A program made the translations under genes and the position numbers. This document shows, piece after piece, positions 25,233 to 33,681 of a stretch of 46,882 bases of DNA. The DNA comes from Thermobacillus xylanilyticus (lineage in GTDB: Bacteria; Bacillota; Bacilli; Paenibacillales; Paenibacillaceae). Below the pieces are notes generated by a model, which worked only from the letters and a program-made list of their open reading frames with translations, searched no databases and was not told the origin of the DNA. Every line of letters starts with the position of its first letter. The stretch's first letter is position 1. Location of the stretch: positions 16,441 to 63,322 of the forward strand of contig NZ_CAJRAY010000033.1 of the NCBI RefSeq assembly GCF_907165215.1, read 5' to 3'.

Positions 25233-26225
25233 ATGGCAATACTGGTGACGGGAGGAGCGGGCTACATCGGCTCGCACACGGCGGCGGCGCTTCTCGAGCG
25301 CGGGGAAGAAGTCGTCGTCCTCGACAATCTGCAGACCGGACATCGGCAGGCGGCGGACGGCTGCACACATTTCTATGAAGGCGACATTCGGGACGAGGCG
25401 CTGCTGGACCGCATTTTCGGATCGCACGAGATCGACGCGGTCATCCATTTCGCCGCGAATTCGCTCGTTCAGGAGAGCATGACGGACCCGGGCAAGTATT
25501 ATCACAACAACGTCTACGGCACCCTCTGCCTGCTTGAACGCATGCGGGCGAACGGCGTGAAGCGGATCGTTTTCTCGTCGACGGCGGCGGTGTACGGCGA
25601 ACCGGAGCGCGTGCCGATCGAGGAGACGGACAAGACGGAGCCGGCGAACGCCTACGGCGAGACGAAGCTGGCGATGGAGCGGATGATCCGCTGGTTCGAT
25701 GCCGCGCACGGCATCCAGAACGTCTCGCTCCGCTACTTCAACGCGGCCGGCGCGCATGAGAGCGGACGGATCGGGGAGGATCACGCCCCGGAGACGCACC
25801 TCGTGCCGATCGTGCTGCAGGCGGCGCTCGGCAAGCGGCCGCATGTCGCCATCTTCGGCGACGACTATCCCACGGCGGACGGCACGTGCATCCGCGACTA
25901 CATCCACGTCTCGGACCTGGCCGACGCCCATCTGCTTGCCGTGGACCGGCTGCGCCGCGGCGAAGGCAGCGCCGTCTACAACCTGGGCAGCGGCCGCGGC
26001 TATTCGGTCCGCGAGATCATCGAGCAGGCGCGCCGCGAAACGGGCAGGGACATTCCCGTCGTCGTACAGCCGCGCCGGGCGGGCGACCCGGCGGTGCTCG
26101 TCGCGTCCTCGGAGCGCGCGAAGCGGGAGCTCGGCTGGAATCCGCGCCGCTCCGACATCGGCACGATCATCCGCACCGCCTGGGCATGGCACACGGCGCA
26201 CCCCGAAGGGTACGGAGACCGGTGA
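25233..26225 (+). CDS. galE: UDP-glucose 4-epimerase
   Basis: This 330-residue extended SDR interconverts UDP-galactose and UDP-glucose. The GxxGxxG NAD motif (VTGGAGYIGSH, residues 5-15), DNLQTGH, HFAANSLVQESM, the catalytic Ser/Thr block SSTAAVYGEP, YGETK (YxxxK), and RYFNAAGAHESGRIGEDH are all present. The start ATG 25233 follows AAAGGAG. It sits second in the gal operon, and 27 nt separate it from galT. UDP-glucose made here is also the substrate of the cyclic glucan synthase at the left of the window. Confidence 0.96.
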   Translation: MAILVTGGAGYIGSHTAAALLERGEEVVVLDNLQTGHRQAADGCTHFYEGDIRDEALLDRIFGSHEIDAVIHFAANSLVQESMTDPGKYYHNNVYGTLCLLERMRANGVKRIVFSSTAAVYGEPERVPIEETDKTEPANAYGETKLAMERMIRWFDAAHGIQNVSLRYFNAAGAHESGRIGEDHAPETHLVPIVLQAALGKRPHVAIFGDDYPTADGTCIRDYIHVSDLADAHLLAVDRLRRGEGSAVYNLGSGRGYSVREIIEQARRETGRDIPVVVQPRRAGDPAVLVASSERAKRELGWNPRRSDIGTIIRTAWAWHTAHPEGYGDR

Positions 26226-26252
26226 GCCGGAGATGACAAGGAGGACTGCATC

Positions 26253-27875
26253 ATGACCGAACCGACATCCGGCGCGCCGGTGACGCCGGAACAGGCGCGG
26301 CAGGCGCAGGCGGCGATCGGGCGGCTCGTCCGCTATGCGCTGCATCACGGGCTGATCCGGCCGGCGGACCGGGACTGGGCGCTCAACGCGCTGCTTGACC
26401 TGTTCGGCTTCACGGAGCCCGGCGCCGCCGGGGAGACGGCGGCGGGAAGCGAGCCGGTGCCCGCGGAAGCCGCGCCGGTTCTCGCGCCGCTGATCGACTA
26501 CGGCATCGCCGTCGGGCTCGTGCCGGACGACACGACGACTTCCCGGGATCTGCTCGACGCCCGGATCATGGGCCTCATCATGCCTCGGCCTTCGGAGACG
26601 GCGGACGCCTTCGCCCGGCTGGCGGAGCGCGAAGGCATCGAAGCGGCGACCGACGCGTTCTACAAGCTGAACATCGCGTCCAATTACGTCCGGATGGACC
26701 GCGTCCGGCAGAACGAATACTGGGTGCATGCGAGCGAGTACGGCGGCATCGAGATTACGATCAACCTGTCGAAACCGGAGAAAGACCCGCGCGAGATCGC
26801 GCGCATCCGCTCGCTGCCGCCGTCCAGCTATCCGAAATGTCTGCTCTGCCCGGAGAACGTCGGCTACGCGGGCCGGCCGGACCATCCCGCGCGCCAGAAC
26901 CTGCGCGTGCTGCCGCTTACGCTGAACGGCGAAGACTGGTTTTTCCAATATTCGCCTTACGTGTATTACAACGAGCACAGCATCATCCTCCGCGCCGAGC
27001 ATGTGCCGATGGCGATCACGGAGGCGACATTCACGCGGCTGTTCGATTTTCTGGATCGGTTCCCGCATTATTTCGTCGGATCGAACGCCGATCTGCCGAT
27101 CGTCGGCGGGTCCATCCTGAACCACGACCACTTTCAGGCCGGACGCCATCAATTCGCGATGGAGAAGGCGGAGACGGAGAAGGTGTACCGGCATCCGATG
27201 TATTTGGGTGTCAGCTGCGCCGTCGTCCGCTGGCCGCTGTCCGTTCTCAGGCTCTCGGGCGAGCGTCGGGACGAGCTGGAGGAAGCCGCGGCGGACCTGC
27301 TGGCCGCCTGGCGGGACCACTCCGACCCGTCCGTCGGCATTCTCGCGCATACGACGCTGGCGGACGGCACGCGGCAGCCGCACAACACGATTACACCGAT
27401 CGCGCGGCGGAAGGCGGACGGCCGGTATGAGCTCGACCTGGTGCTCCGCAACAACCGGACGAGCGAGGAGCATCCGGACGGCATTTTCCACCCGCACCGC
27501 CATCTGCATCACATCAAGCGGGAGAACATCGGCTTGATCGAAGTGATGGGGCTCGCCGTGCTGCCCGGGCGGCTGAAGCGCGAGCTCCGGCAGATCGCGG
27601 CCATCCTGGCCGGGGATCAGCCGTACGATCCGGAGGCGTTCGCCGACGCGGCGCATCCGCTGCATCCGCATGCCGGCTGGCTCGCCGGACTGGTGCGCGC
27701 GCACGGCAACTCGCTGCCGCCGGCGGAAGCGGAGCGCCTGCTGCGGGAAGAAGTCGGGCGCAAGTTCACCGAAGTGCTGTGCGACGCCGGCGTGTTCAAG
27801 CGCGACGACGCCGGACGGGCCGCGTTTGCCGCGTTCGTGGAATCGGCGGGTTGGCGCCCGGTGCATCAAGGATAA
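26253..27875 (+). CDS. galT: UDP-glucose--hexose-1-phosphate uridylyltransferase, type 2
   Basis: This 540-residue GalT is of the Gram-positive type (family 2), longer than the about 350-residue enterobacterial enzyme. It exchanges galactose-1-P with UDP-glucose. It carries a Cys pair CLLC (about 197-200), the family block RQNLRVLPLTLNGEDWFFQYSPYVYYNEH, and the active-site motif GGSILNHDHFQAGRH (His near 291-293). The central TRQPHNTITPIAR motif follows. A Glu/Ala-rich variable stretch lies near 52-75. The start ATG 26253 follows AAGGAGG. It is last in galKET and is followed at once by a strong terminator. Confidence 0.95.
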   Translation: MTEPTSGAPVTPEQARQAQAAIGRLVRYALHHGLIRPADRDWALNALLDLFGFTEPGAAGETAAGSEPVPAEAAPVLAPLIDYGIAVGLVPDDTTTSRDLLDARIMGLIMPRPSETADAFARLAEREGIEAATDAFYKLNIASNYVRMDRVRQNEYWVHASEYGGIEITINLSKPEKDPREIARIRSLPPSSYPKCLLCPENVGYAGRPDHPARQNLRVLPLTLNGEDWFFQYSPYVYYNEHSIILRAEHVPMAITEATFTRLFDFLDRFPHYFVGSNADLPIVGGSILNHDHFQAGRHQFAMEKAETEKVYRHPMYLGVSCAVVRWPLSVLRLSGERRDELEEAAADLLAAWRDHSDPSVGILAHTTLADGTRQPHNTITPIARRKADGRYELDLVLRNNRTSEEHPDGIFHPHRHLHHIKRENIGLIEVMGLAVLPGRLKRELRQIAAILAGDQPYDPEAFADAAHPLHPHAGWLAGLVRAHGNSLPPAEAERLLREEVGRKFTEVLCDAGVFKRDDAGRAAFAAFVESAGWRPVHQG

Positions 27876-27882
27876 CGGCAAG

Positions 27883-27930
27883 AAGATCGTCATTGTCCCG
27901 ACCTGTCGGGACAATGACGATCTTTTGATT
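27883..27930 (+). terminator. gal operon terminator
   Basis: A perfect 20-bp stem (27883-27902 with 27905-27924) with a tiny loop is followed by TTG ATTTTG. It begins 7 nt after the galT stop. Confidence 0.92.
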
Positions 27931-27994
27931 TTGTCCGCGTTCGGATGGGCTGTCATGCCAGTAAATTCAATATAATGGGAACCTGACATGAACG

Positions 27995-28023
27995 TTGATT
28001 ATCCCGCAATTATTTATTAAAAT
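27995..28023 (+). promoter_or_regulatory. sigma-A-type promoter
   Basis: TTGATT (27995-28000), 17 nt and TAAAAT (28018-28023) lie in an AT-rich leader, 72 nt upstream of the HTH-like gene at 28095. A second TATAAT at 27971-27976 has no matching -35. Confidence 0.65.
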
Positions 28024-28094
28024 ATGGAAGGAATTATAAAAAAATAATATGCGGCTGGCCGGTTCAGAATCGCCGTTCAGGCGCGGGAGGGATG

Positions 28095-28565
28095 ATGAGA
28101 TTGGCGGTTTCCATTATGCCTTTGGAAGAATTCATGCGTCTTGATGCGGATGAACAGGTCGAACAGTTGAAACGGTACAAGCTCGATTACACGCTCAAGG
28201 ACATTCGGGAAGCCTGGGGACTGAAACATTCGGCCCAATATTATATGATGCTGAAGAAGCTGCGCATTTACGACCGCGTGGTCAACAAATCGGACAAGTT
28301 CTATCCGGAGCAGCTCATCCACGAACGCTCCGAGTCGCGGCCGTACGGATACGGCGACTTCAGGAACTCGCTCTCCGGCGCGAAGCAGGACCACTTTGCC
28401 TATCAACTGAACGTGACGCTGCCCGGTCCGGAACTGGCCGACAAATTGGAGCGGATCGCCTTCTTCCTGAAAGGGGAGAACAAGCGGATCAGCGTCAAGC
28501 TGGTGCTGGAAGCGGAGGATCAAGAGGCGCCGGACGCGCAGGCAGCCGCGGCGAGCGAAGGCTGA
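28095..28565 (+). CDS. conserved hypothetical protein with an HTH-like segment
   Basis: I do not recognise this 156-residue cytoplasmic protein. Residues about 33-58 (DYTLKDIREAWGLKHSAQYYMMLKKLRI) read like a helix-turn-helix. The middle (SESRPYGYGDFRNSLSGAKQDHFAYQLNVTLPGPELADKLERIAFFLKGENKRISVKLVLE) looks like an alpha/beta domain and ends in an Ala/Glu-rich tail. The start is taken as ATG 28095, 4 nt after GGGAGG; ATG 28092 and TTG 28101 are alternatives. A strong promoter precedes it, and it is transcribed alone toward the DUF1128 gene on the other strand. Confidence 0.75.
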   Translation: MRLAVSIMPLEEFMRLDADEQVEQLKRYKLDYTLKDIREAWGLKHSAQYYMMLKKLRIYDRVVNKSDKFYPEQLIHERSESRPYGYGDFRNSLSGAKQDHFAYQLNVTLPGPELADKLERIAFFLKGENKRISVKLVLEAEDQEAPDAQAAAASEG

Positions 28566-28591
28566 CCGGCCGCCCCTCAATTTCCGGTCCG

Positions 28592-28834
28592 TTACGCGTC
28601 TGACGGCTTCGAAGCGCTCAGACGCCCGAGCTCGGACACCAGCGCTTCGACTTCGCTGACGCTGAAATGCGGCTTGGCCTGAACAAGTTCGTACAGTTCC
28701 TTGATCTCGTCATAATGCTCGAGAGGAAAACGGGAAGCCTGCAATGCCGCTCCGGCCGCCATGCGAAGCCTCGACTTGATCGCTTCGATCATGAAGGCGA
28801 TGTTGTCCTCCGTCGGTTCGCGCAAATCCGTCAT
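28592..28834 (-). CDS. DUF1128 family protein
   Basis: This 80-residue small acidic helical protein matches the DUF1128 pattern of Bacilli (DNIAFMIEAIKSRLRMAAGAALQASRFPLEHYDEIKELYELVQ, then KPHFSVSEVEALVSELGRL). The function is unknown in the family. The start at ATG 28834 has AGGAAGG 8 nt upstream; a TTG at 28840 would lie too near it. It is monocistronic and convergent with the gene at 28095. Confidence 0.85.
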   Translation of the reverse strand: MTDLREPTEDNIAFMIEAIKSRLRMAAGAALQASRFPLEHYDEIKELYELVQAKPHFSVSEVEALVSELGRLSASKPSDA

Positions 28835-28926
28835 CGTCAACTTCCTTCCTTATAATATGGAAATGCCGGCGGCATCCGCCGCATGACCGCATTGTAACAT
28901 GCCCGGGAGCCGCGGCGCCAATTCAT

Positions 28927-28956
28927 TTGCGGATGGCGGGCGGCTTCCGCTAGAAT
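28927..28956 (+). promoter_or_regulatory. possible promoter of the yyaC-hydrolase-DUF6483 operon
   Basis: TTGCGG (28927-28932), 18 nt and TAGAAT (28951-28956) lie 73 nt before the YyaC start. The match is moderate; if yyaC is sporulation-controlled, a SigE/SigG-type element might be used instead. Confidence 0.35.
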
Positions 28957-29028
28957 GGAAGGGATACGGGCGGCAGGCGGAGCCGGAGCGGGCGCGCTTC
29001 CGCAAAATCGAAGGAGGGCGGAATCCCG

Positions 29029-29616
29029 ATGCGCAGACTGGTCGATACGGCGGGACTTGCCGGGTTTCTGTCCGGTATCGCCGCCGCGCTGCCGGATCCG
29101 GATGACATCGTCATGCTCTGTATCGGCACGGACCGGTCGACGGGCGACGCGTTCGGTCCGCTGCTCGGGAGCCGGCTGCTGGAGGCCGGCTGGCCGCATG
29201 TATACGGCACGCTGCGCGAGCCTTGCGACGCGGACCGGCTGCCGGATGTGCTGGCCGGCCTGCCGGCCGGCAAGACGGTGATCGCCTTCGACGCGTGCCT
29301 CGGCTCGCCGGCCAACGTCGGAAAGTATTCGGTCGCCCGCGGCCCGCTGCTGCCGGCCGAAGCCGTCGGCAAGCGGCTGCCCGAGGCCGGGCATTACAGC
29401 GCCGCGGCGGTGGTCGCCGCCCGGTCGGCGAAGCCCTATTACGCGCTGATGACCGCGCCGCTCTCGCTGGTCATCGACATGGCGGAGAGCGCGGCCGCCG
29501 CTGCGGCGGAGGCATGGAGACTGACGCCGGCCACATCCGGCCGGTTACGGAGGGACGTACATGAGCGAACCGATCTCGATTGCGGCAAGCCGGATCCGCG
29601 CGGCATCCGGCGCTGA
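29029..29616 (+). CDS. yyaC: spore protease YyaC family protein
   Basis: This 195-residue protein matches the YyaC family (annotated as putative sporulation protein, structurally like germination protease GPR). Visible blocks are VMLCIGTDRSTGDAFGPLLGSRL, VYGTLREPCDADRLPD, VIAFDACLGSPANVGKYSVARGPLLPAEAVGKRLPEAGHYSAAAVV. The two Asp in GTDRSTGD are the likely active-site residues by analogy with GPR. The start ATG 29029 follows AAGGAGGG. The last about 20 residues (HERTDLDCGKPDPRGIRR) overlap the next gene by 56 nt in another frame and are not expected from the family, so the stop may have drifted downstream. Confidence 0.85.
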   Translation: MRRLVDTAGLAGFLSGIAAALPDPDDIVMLCIGTDRSTGDAFGPLLGSRLLEAGWPHVYGTLREPCDADRLPDVLAGLPAGKTVIAFDACLGSPANVGKYSVARGPLLPAEAVGKRLPEAGHYSAAAVVAARSAKPYYALMTAPLSLVIDMAESAAAAAAEAWRLTPATSGRLRRDVHERTDLDCGKPDPRGIRR

Positions 29617-30409
29617 ACTGGCATATTTGACATACGGCCGGAAGCGGCGGGAGGCCGACCCGGCCGTCGTGCTGCTGCACGGCTTTTGCGGAAGCTCCGC
29701 TTACTGGGAGGAGACGCTGCCGCATCTTGAGGGCAGCGGTCTGTACATTGTGCCGGACCTGAGAGGCCACGGCCTGTCCGAAGCGCCCGCCGGCACGGTA
29801 TATGCAATGGAAGAGTTCGCGGATGATCTCCTGCGGCTGCTGGATGCGCTCGGCGAACGCGAGGCGATCGTCCTCGGCCATTCGCTCGGCGGCTACATCA
29901 CCCTCGCCTTCGCCGGGAAGCATCCGGACCGGCTGCGGGGTTTCGGCCTGGTCCATTCGACCCCGCTGCCCGACACGGAGGAAGCGAAGGCCGGCCGCGA
30001 CAAAACGGCGCAGCGGCTGCTTGCGGAAGGCGCGGCGCCTTTCGTGAACGAGCTTGCGCCGAAACTGTTCGCGGCGGAGAACCGCGAGCGCATGCCGGAC
30101 AAAGTCGCGCGCACGGCTGCCATCGGGCTCGGCGTCTCGCCGGCGGGCGCGGCGGCGACGGCGCTCGGCATGAAAGCGCGGCCGGACCGTTCCGGCGTGG
30201 TGCGGAGCGCTTCCGTGCCGGTGCTGCTCGTCGCGGGAGAAGGCGACGCGGTTGTCGCCCCGGAGCGGACCTTCATCGACACGGAAGGCCCGAACGTCCG
30301 CCGCGTGCTGCTGGCCGGCTGCGGGCATATGTCGATGATGGAAGCGCCCGCGAAGCTGGCGGAAGCGATCGCCGGTTTCACGGAATGGGTCATATCGGGA
30401 CAAGCATGA
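29561..30409 (+). CDS. alpha/beta hydrolase
   Basis: This 282-residue classical alpha/beta hydrolase has the oxyanion HGFCGSSAYW block (about 40-49), the nucleophile elbow GHSLGG with Ser near 108, Asp in AGEGDAVV (near 225) and His in GCGHMSMMEAP (near 257). It resembles carboxylesterase/MenH-like enzymes; the substrate is unknown. The start ATG 29561 follows GGAGGGACGT, which lies inside yyaC, so translation of the two is probably coupled. The downstream DUF6483 gene follows after 33 nt. Confidence 0.87.
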   Translation: MSEPISIAASRIRAASGAELAYLTYGRKRREADPAVVLLHGFCGSSAYWEETLPHLEGSGLYIVPDLRGHGLSEAPAGTVYAMEEFADDLLRLLDALGEREAIVLGHSLGGYITLAFAGKHPDRLRGFGLVHSTPLPDTEEAKAGRDKTAQRLLAEGAAPFVNELAPKLFAAENRERMPDKVARTAAIGLGVSPAGAAATALGMKARPDRSGVVRSASVPVLLVAGEGDAVVAPERTFIDTEGPNVRRVLLAGCGHMSMMEAPAKLAEAIAGFTEWVISGQA

Positions 30410-30442
30410 CGCCGGCGGGATGCGCCGCGGAAGGGAGACAGC

Positions 30443-31111
30443 ATGTTCCAGCGGGATTACATCATGCGCATGATCGCGCAGGCGGCGGAAGCGGCCGGCA
30501 CCATTCTCGGCTTGCGCCGCAGACAAGAGCAAGAGCAGGCGCTCCGCTTCATCGACGACTGGCTTGAACGGCATCTGCGGCTCCGGCTGGATCTCGTCGA
30601 CCGGCTGTCTGCGGACGACCTGGCGCAGCTTCACACGACGGCCGGTGTTCCGGACGCCGGCGCGATCATCGCCGTCGCGCGGCTGCTCAGGGAGGCCGCG
30701 GCGGTCGCGGATGCCGGGGGAGACGAAGAACTGGCGTACCGGCGTCGACTCAAGGCGCTGGGATTGAATCTCCGGGTATCGGCGGAGAAACCCGACGACG
30801 CGGCGCTGGACCCCGACGAAGAAGCGGAGGCGCTGCTTGCGGAGCTTGCCGCCTGGGAGCTGCCGCCGTCGTTGACACTCGGTCTCGCCCATTGGTGCGA
30901 GCGCCGCGGCCGGTACGCCGAAGCGGAGAACTGGCTGTACGAATGGCTGGAGTCGGAAGGGGCGGATCGGAAAACGGCCGTCGCGTTTTACAAGAGGCTG
31001 CTGAAGCTTCCGGACGAACGGCTCGCCGGAGGCGGTCTGCCGCGCGAAGAAGCGGAAGCCGGGCTGGCGGCGTTGGATGCGGAGGAAAGCGGGACGGACA
31101 AGGAAGGATAA
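30443..31111 (+). CDS. DUF6483 family protein
   Basis: This 222-residue helical protein starts with MFQRDYIMRMIAQAAEAAGTILGLRR, the signature of DUF6483 proteins found in Bacilli and Paenibacillaceae. The middle is TPR-like (PPSLTLGLAHWCERRGRYAEAENWLYEWLESEG). The C-terminus is acidic. The function is not known. The start ATG 30443 follows GGGAGACAGC. It is the last gene of the yyaC-hydrolase-DUF6483 run. Confidence 0.8.
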   Translation: MFQRDYIMRMIAQAAEAAGTILGLRRRQEQEQALRFIDDWLERHLRLRLDLVDRLSADDLAQLHTTAGVPDAGAIIAVARLLREAAAVADAGGDEELAYRRRLKALGLNLRVSAEKPDDAALDPDEEAEALLAELAAWELPPSLTLGLAHWCERRGRYAEAENWLYEWLESEGADRKTAVAFYKRLLKLPDERLAGGGLPREEAEAGLAALDAEESGTDKEG

Positions 31112-31190
31112 GGCTAAAAAAATGTCGAATTTCCCGCTGACATCGTGTATTGTATTGTTGACGGCGTGCATGCGGAGTCGCCGGTGCCGA

Positions 31191-31220
31191 TTGTCGGCGA
31201 AAACCGGTTTATGCTAAGAT
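31191..31220 (+). promoter_or_regulatory. promoter for the c-di-GMP gene cluster
   Basis: TTGTCG (31191-31196), 18 nt and TAAGAT (31215-31220) lie 30 nt before the first possible start of the GGDEF gene. The short leader leaves no room for a GEMM riboswitch. Confidence 0.45.
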
Positions 31221-31250
31221 AAGGTGGAATGACTACCTATATTTAGTAAT

Positions 31251-32930
31251 GTGGTGACCTCTTTGGAATATGCGTTGTGGTTGGATTTCGGCCTGTTCCT
31301 TGTCACGTCGGCGTTATTCGTCTATGTGTTCATGAGCAGTACGATCACCCGGTTGCACAAGGTTTACCTGACGTTTCACGCATGCCTGCTGCTGTGGCCG
31401 CTGAGTCAGTTCGCGGTGGAGACCACGGATGACCCGTTCTACCAGTCATTCTACCTGAAGATCGGGTTTGCGGGCATCTCCGTCGTCGGGGTTGCCTGGA
31501 CCATATTCGCCATATTTCTTTCGGGCAGCTCGTATGTGTTGAACCGCAGGTCGATGACGGCATTGGCGATCCCGACGATTGCGGTCGTCATCCTGATTCT
31601 GCTGAATCCGTCCGGCCTGTTCATGAAGCCGGTGGGAACGGATTATGCCGAACGTGAATACGGACCGATATTCTGGATAATGGTCGCCATACAATTCATA
31701 TACGTTGTGTTGTCATCCGCCTTGTTCATGCGGACGTCCCGCCACAGTGCCGCGCCGCGGCACCGGCGCCAGGTTCAGATGGCCGTCACGGGCATGGTCA
31801 TTCTGGCCGTCTTCGCGCTGGGCGACACGTTCGTCAACGTCGTCATCGACAAGCAGCTCCCGACCATCTCCGGGCTGACGTCTTTCGGCATCATGTTTTC
31901 GGTCATTTACTTCGTCATCGCCATCCGGAGATACGGCGTGTTCGATGTCGTGCGCATCGCGCAGGTGAATGTCGTGGACAGCATGTCGACCGGCGTCGCG
32001 GTGCTCGACGAGCACGATGTGGTGCTGGAGACGAACCGCGTGTTCCGGCGGCTGTTCGATATCCGGACGGGAGACCGGCTGCGGATCGAGACGCTGCTGG
32101 AGCCGCTGGATGTCGAAGGCGGGGTCGATTCGTTTCTGCAGGCGTATCGCGGCAATCCGCCGCGGCCCGCGCAGATCGAAGTGACGTTCAAGGACAACGA
32201 CACATTCCGCCATGTCATCATACACGGCGAACCGATCGAAGCGCACGGCGTGTTGATCGGCCGGGTGCTGACGTTCCAGGATGTGAGCGAGCTTCGCTCG
32301 CTCGTTGAATCTTCATACCGTCAGAATGAAGCGCTTCAACAGCGGAACCGTGAACTGGTCGAAATGCAGGCCGAGCTGTACGCCATGAACCAGCAGCTGG
32401 AGCGGATGGCGATCACGGACAGCCTGACCGGCTGCTACAACCGGCGGTATTTGATGCAGCAGCTCGAGCACGAGATCATGACGAACATCCGGTACAACAT
32501 TCCGTTCGCCATTTTCTTGTTCGATATTGATTTGTTCAAATCGATTAACGACATCCACGGACATCTGATCGGCGACGAGGTCATCAAGCACACGGCCGAC
32601 ACCGTGCGCCGCTGCCTGCGCCGGACCGACATCGTGGCGCGGTATGGCGGTGAAGAGTTCACCGTCTATCTGCCGCACACGAACCGCACGCAGGCGCTGA
32701 TGCTGGCCGAACGGGTCAGACAAGCCGTGTCGTCGAGCGAGATCAGCACCGGCGCAAGCGGCCGGACCGTCCAGGTCACGATCAGCATGGGCGTGCTTGC
32801 CGTGGAAGAAAGCAATCCGGACAGGATCGACGATCCGAAGGAATATCTCCGGGAACTGTTCTCCAGAGTGGACGCCGCCTTGTATCGTGCCAAGAACGGC
32901 GGCCGGAACCGGATCGTCGCCGCCGATTGA
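31251..32930 (+). CDS. 7TM-PAS-GGDEF diguanylate cyclase
   Basis: This 559-residue membrane sensor makes cyclic-di-GMP. Residues 1-215 hold about seven helices of the histidine-kinase N-terminal 7TM type. A PAS-like domain follows (about 230-345: VNVVDSMSTGVAVLDEHDVVLETNRVFRRLF), then a coiled coil (350-385) and a GGDEF domain whose active site reads YGGEEF (465-470). An inhibitory I-site RxxD (RRTD) sits five residues before it, so product feedback is expected. The start is uncertain: GTG 31251, GTG 31254 and TTG 31263 are all possible and none has a strong ribosome site (AAGGTGG at 31221 is too far). The low initiation strength may keep this enzyme scarce. A second GGDEF gene follows after 29 nt. 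Confidence 0.9.
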   Translation: MVTSLEYALWLDFGLFLVTSALFVYVFMSSTITRLHKVYLTFHACLLLWPLSQFAVETTDDPFYQSFYLKIGFAGISVVGVAWTIFAIFLSGSSYVLNRRSMTALAIPTIAVVILILLNPSGLFMKPVGTDYAEREYGPIFWIMVAIQFIYVVLSSALFMRTSRHSAAPRHRRQVQMAVTGMVILAVFALGDTFVNVVIDKQLPTISGLTSFGIMFSVIYFVIAIRRYGVFDVVRIAQVNVVDSMSTGVAVLDEHDVVLETNRVFRRLFDIRTGDRLRIETLLEPLDVEGGVDSFLQAYRGNPPRPAQIEVTFKDNDTFRHVIIHGEPIEAHGVLIGRVLTFQDVSELRSLVESSYRQNEALQQRNRELVEMQAELYAMNQQLERMAITDSLTGCYNRRYLMQQLEHEIMTNIRYNIPFAIFLFDIDLFKSINDIHGHLIGDEVIKHTADTVRRCLRRTDIVARYGGEEFTVYLPHTNRTQALMLAERVRQAVSSSEISTGASGRTVQVTISMGVLAVEESNPDRIDDPKEYLRELFSRVDAALYRAKNGGRNRIVAAD

Positions 32931-32959
32931 CGATCGTATGCTGAACCGGGAGGTGCGGC

Positions 32960-33646
32960 ATGAGCAGCAAAGGGCAGATCGCGGCAATTGGATACTCGGC
33001 TGTCGGTAGCTCCTCGCTGCTTGGCCTGTACGCGCTGCTCGACGGTCATGCCGTCAATCCGGCGGTGGTGATGCTGGCGGCCGTGTTTTTTCTGCTGGTG
33101 CTGCTTCCCCTGGCATGGCTGGCAGGCAAGGCGTATGACCGGATGCGGACGATCGCGATGCAGGATGACCTGACCCGGATCTGGAACCGGAAATACGTCT
33201 CGGGCATGATGCCGAAGCTGCTTCGTCAGGCGGCGAAACGCGGGAAGCCGCTTTCGGTATCCCTGATCGATATCAACGACTTCAAGCTCATCAATGATTC
33301 ATACGGCCATCAGGCCGGAGATCAGGCGCTGCAGCTTATCGCCGGCGCCCTCCGCGGATGCGCGGGCAAGGGAGAGATCGTCGCGCGCTGGGGCGGCGAC
33401 GAGTTTCTGCTCATCCGTCCGTTCGACAGGGGAACCGGGCAGCCGATCGCCGAAGAGATCGGCGATGCGCTGGACAAGCTGTCGAAGCGGATCGGCACCC
33501 GGGTCTCGGCGTCCGTGGGAACGGCGGTGTTCCCGGGAGACGGCGACACGCTGCAGGCATTGCTGCATCATGCGGACCGGCGCATGTACGACGACAAGGA
33601 GAGCCGGAAACGCGGTTATGACCGCCAGACCATGCTGCAGGCATGA
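32960..33646 (+). CDS. membrane-anchored GGDEF protein lacking an I-site
   Basis: This 228-residue protein has two N-terminal membrane helices (about 8-28 and 34-56) and one GGDEF domain: DDLTRIWNRKY (69-79), IDINDFKLINDSYGHQAGD and WGGDEF (144-149). The active-site residues are complete, so diguanylate cyclase activity is expected. The position of the I-site reads GKGE (136-139) instead of RxxD, so product inhibition should be absent. The start ATG 32960 follows GGGAGGTG. It lies between the 7TM-GGDEF and the HD-GYP gene, and the three form one operon. Confidence 0.9.
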   Translation: MSSKGQIAAIGYSAVGSSSLLGLYALLDGHAVNPAVVMLAAVFFLLVLLPLAWLAGKAYDRMRTIAMQDDLTRIWNRKYVSGMMPKLLRQAAKRGKPLSVSLIDINDFKLINDSYGHQAGDQALQLIAGALRGCAGKGEIVARWGGDEFLLIRPFDRGTGQPIAEEIGDALDKLSKRIGTRVSASVGTAVFPGDGDTLQALLHHADRRMYDDKESRKRGYDRQTMLQA

Positions 33647-33681
33647 ACGCAAGTCAGAGCTGCCGAAGGAAGGGTAAATTC

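Noticed and set aside
31111-31251. c-di-GMP (GEMM) riboswitch before the GGDEF operon
   Set aside because: The gap is only about 140 nt, holds a promoter close to the start, and shows none of the conserved GEMM core or tetraloop-receptor bases.
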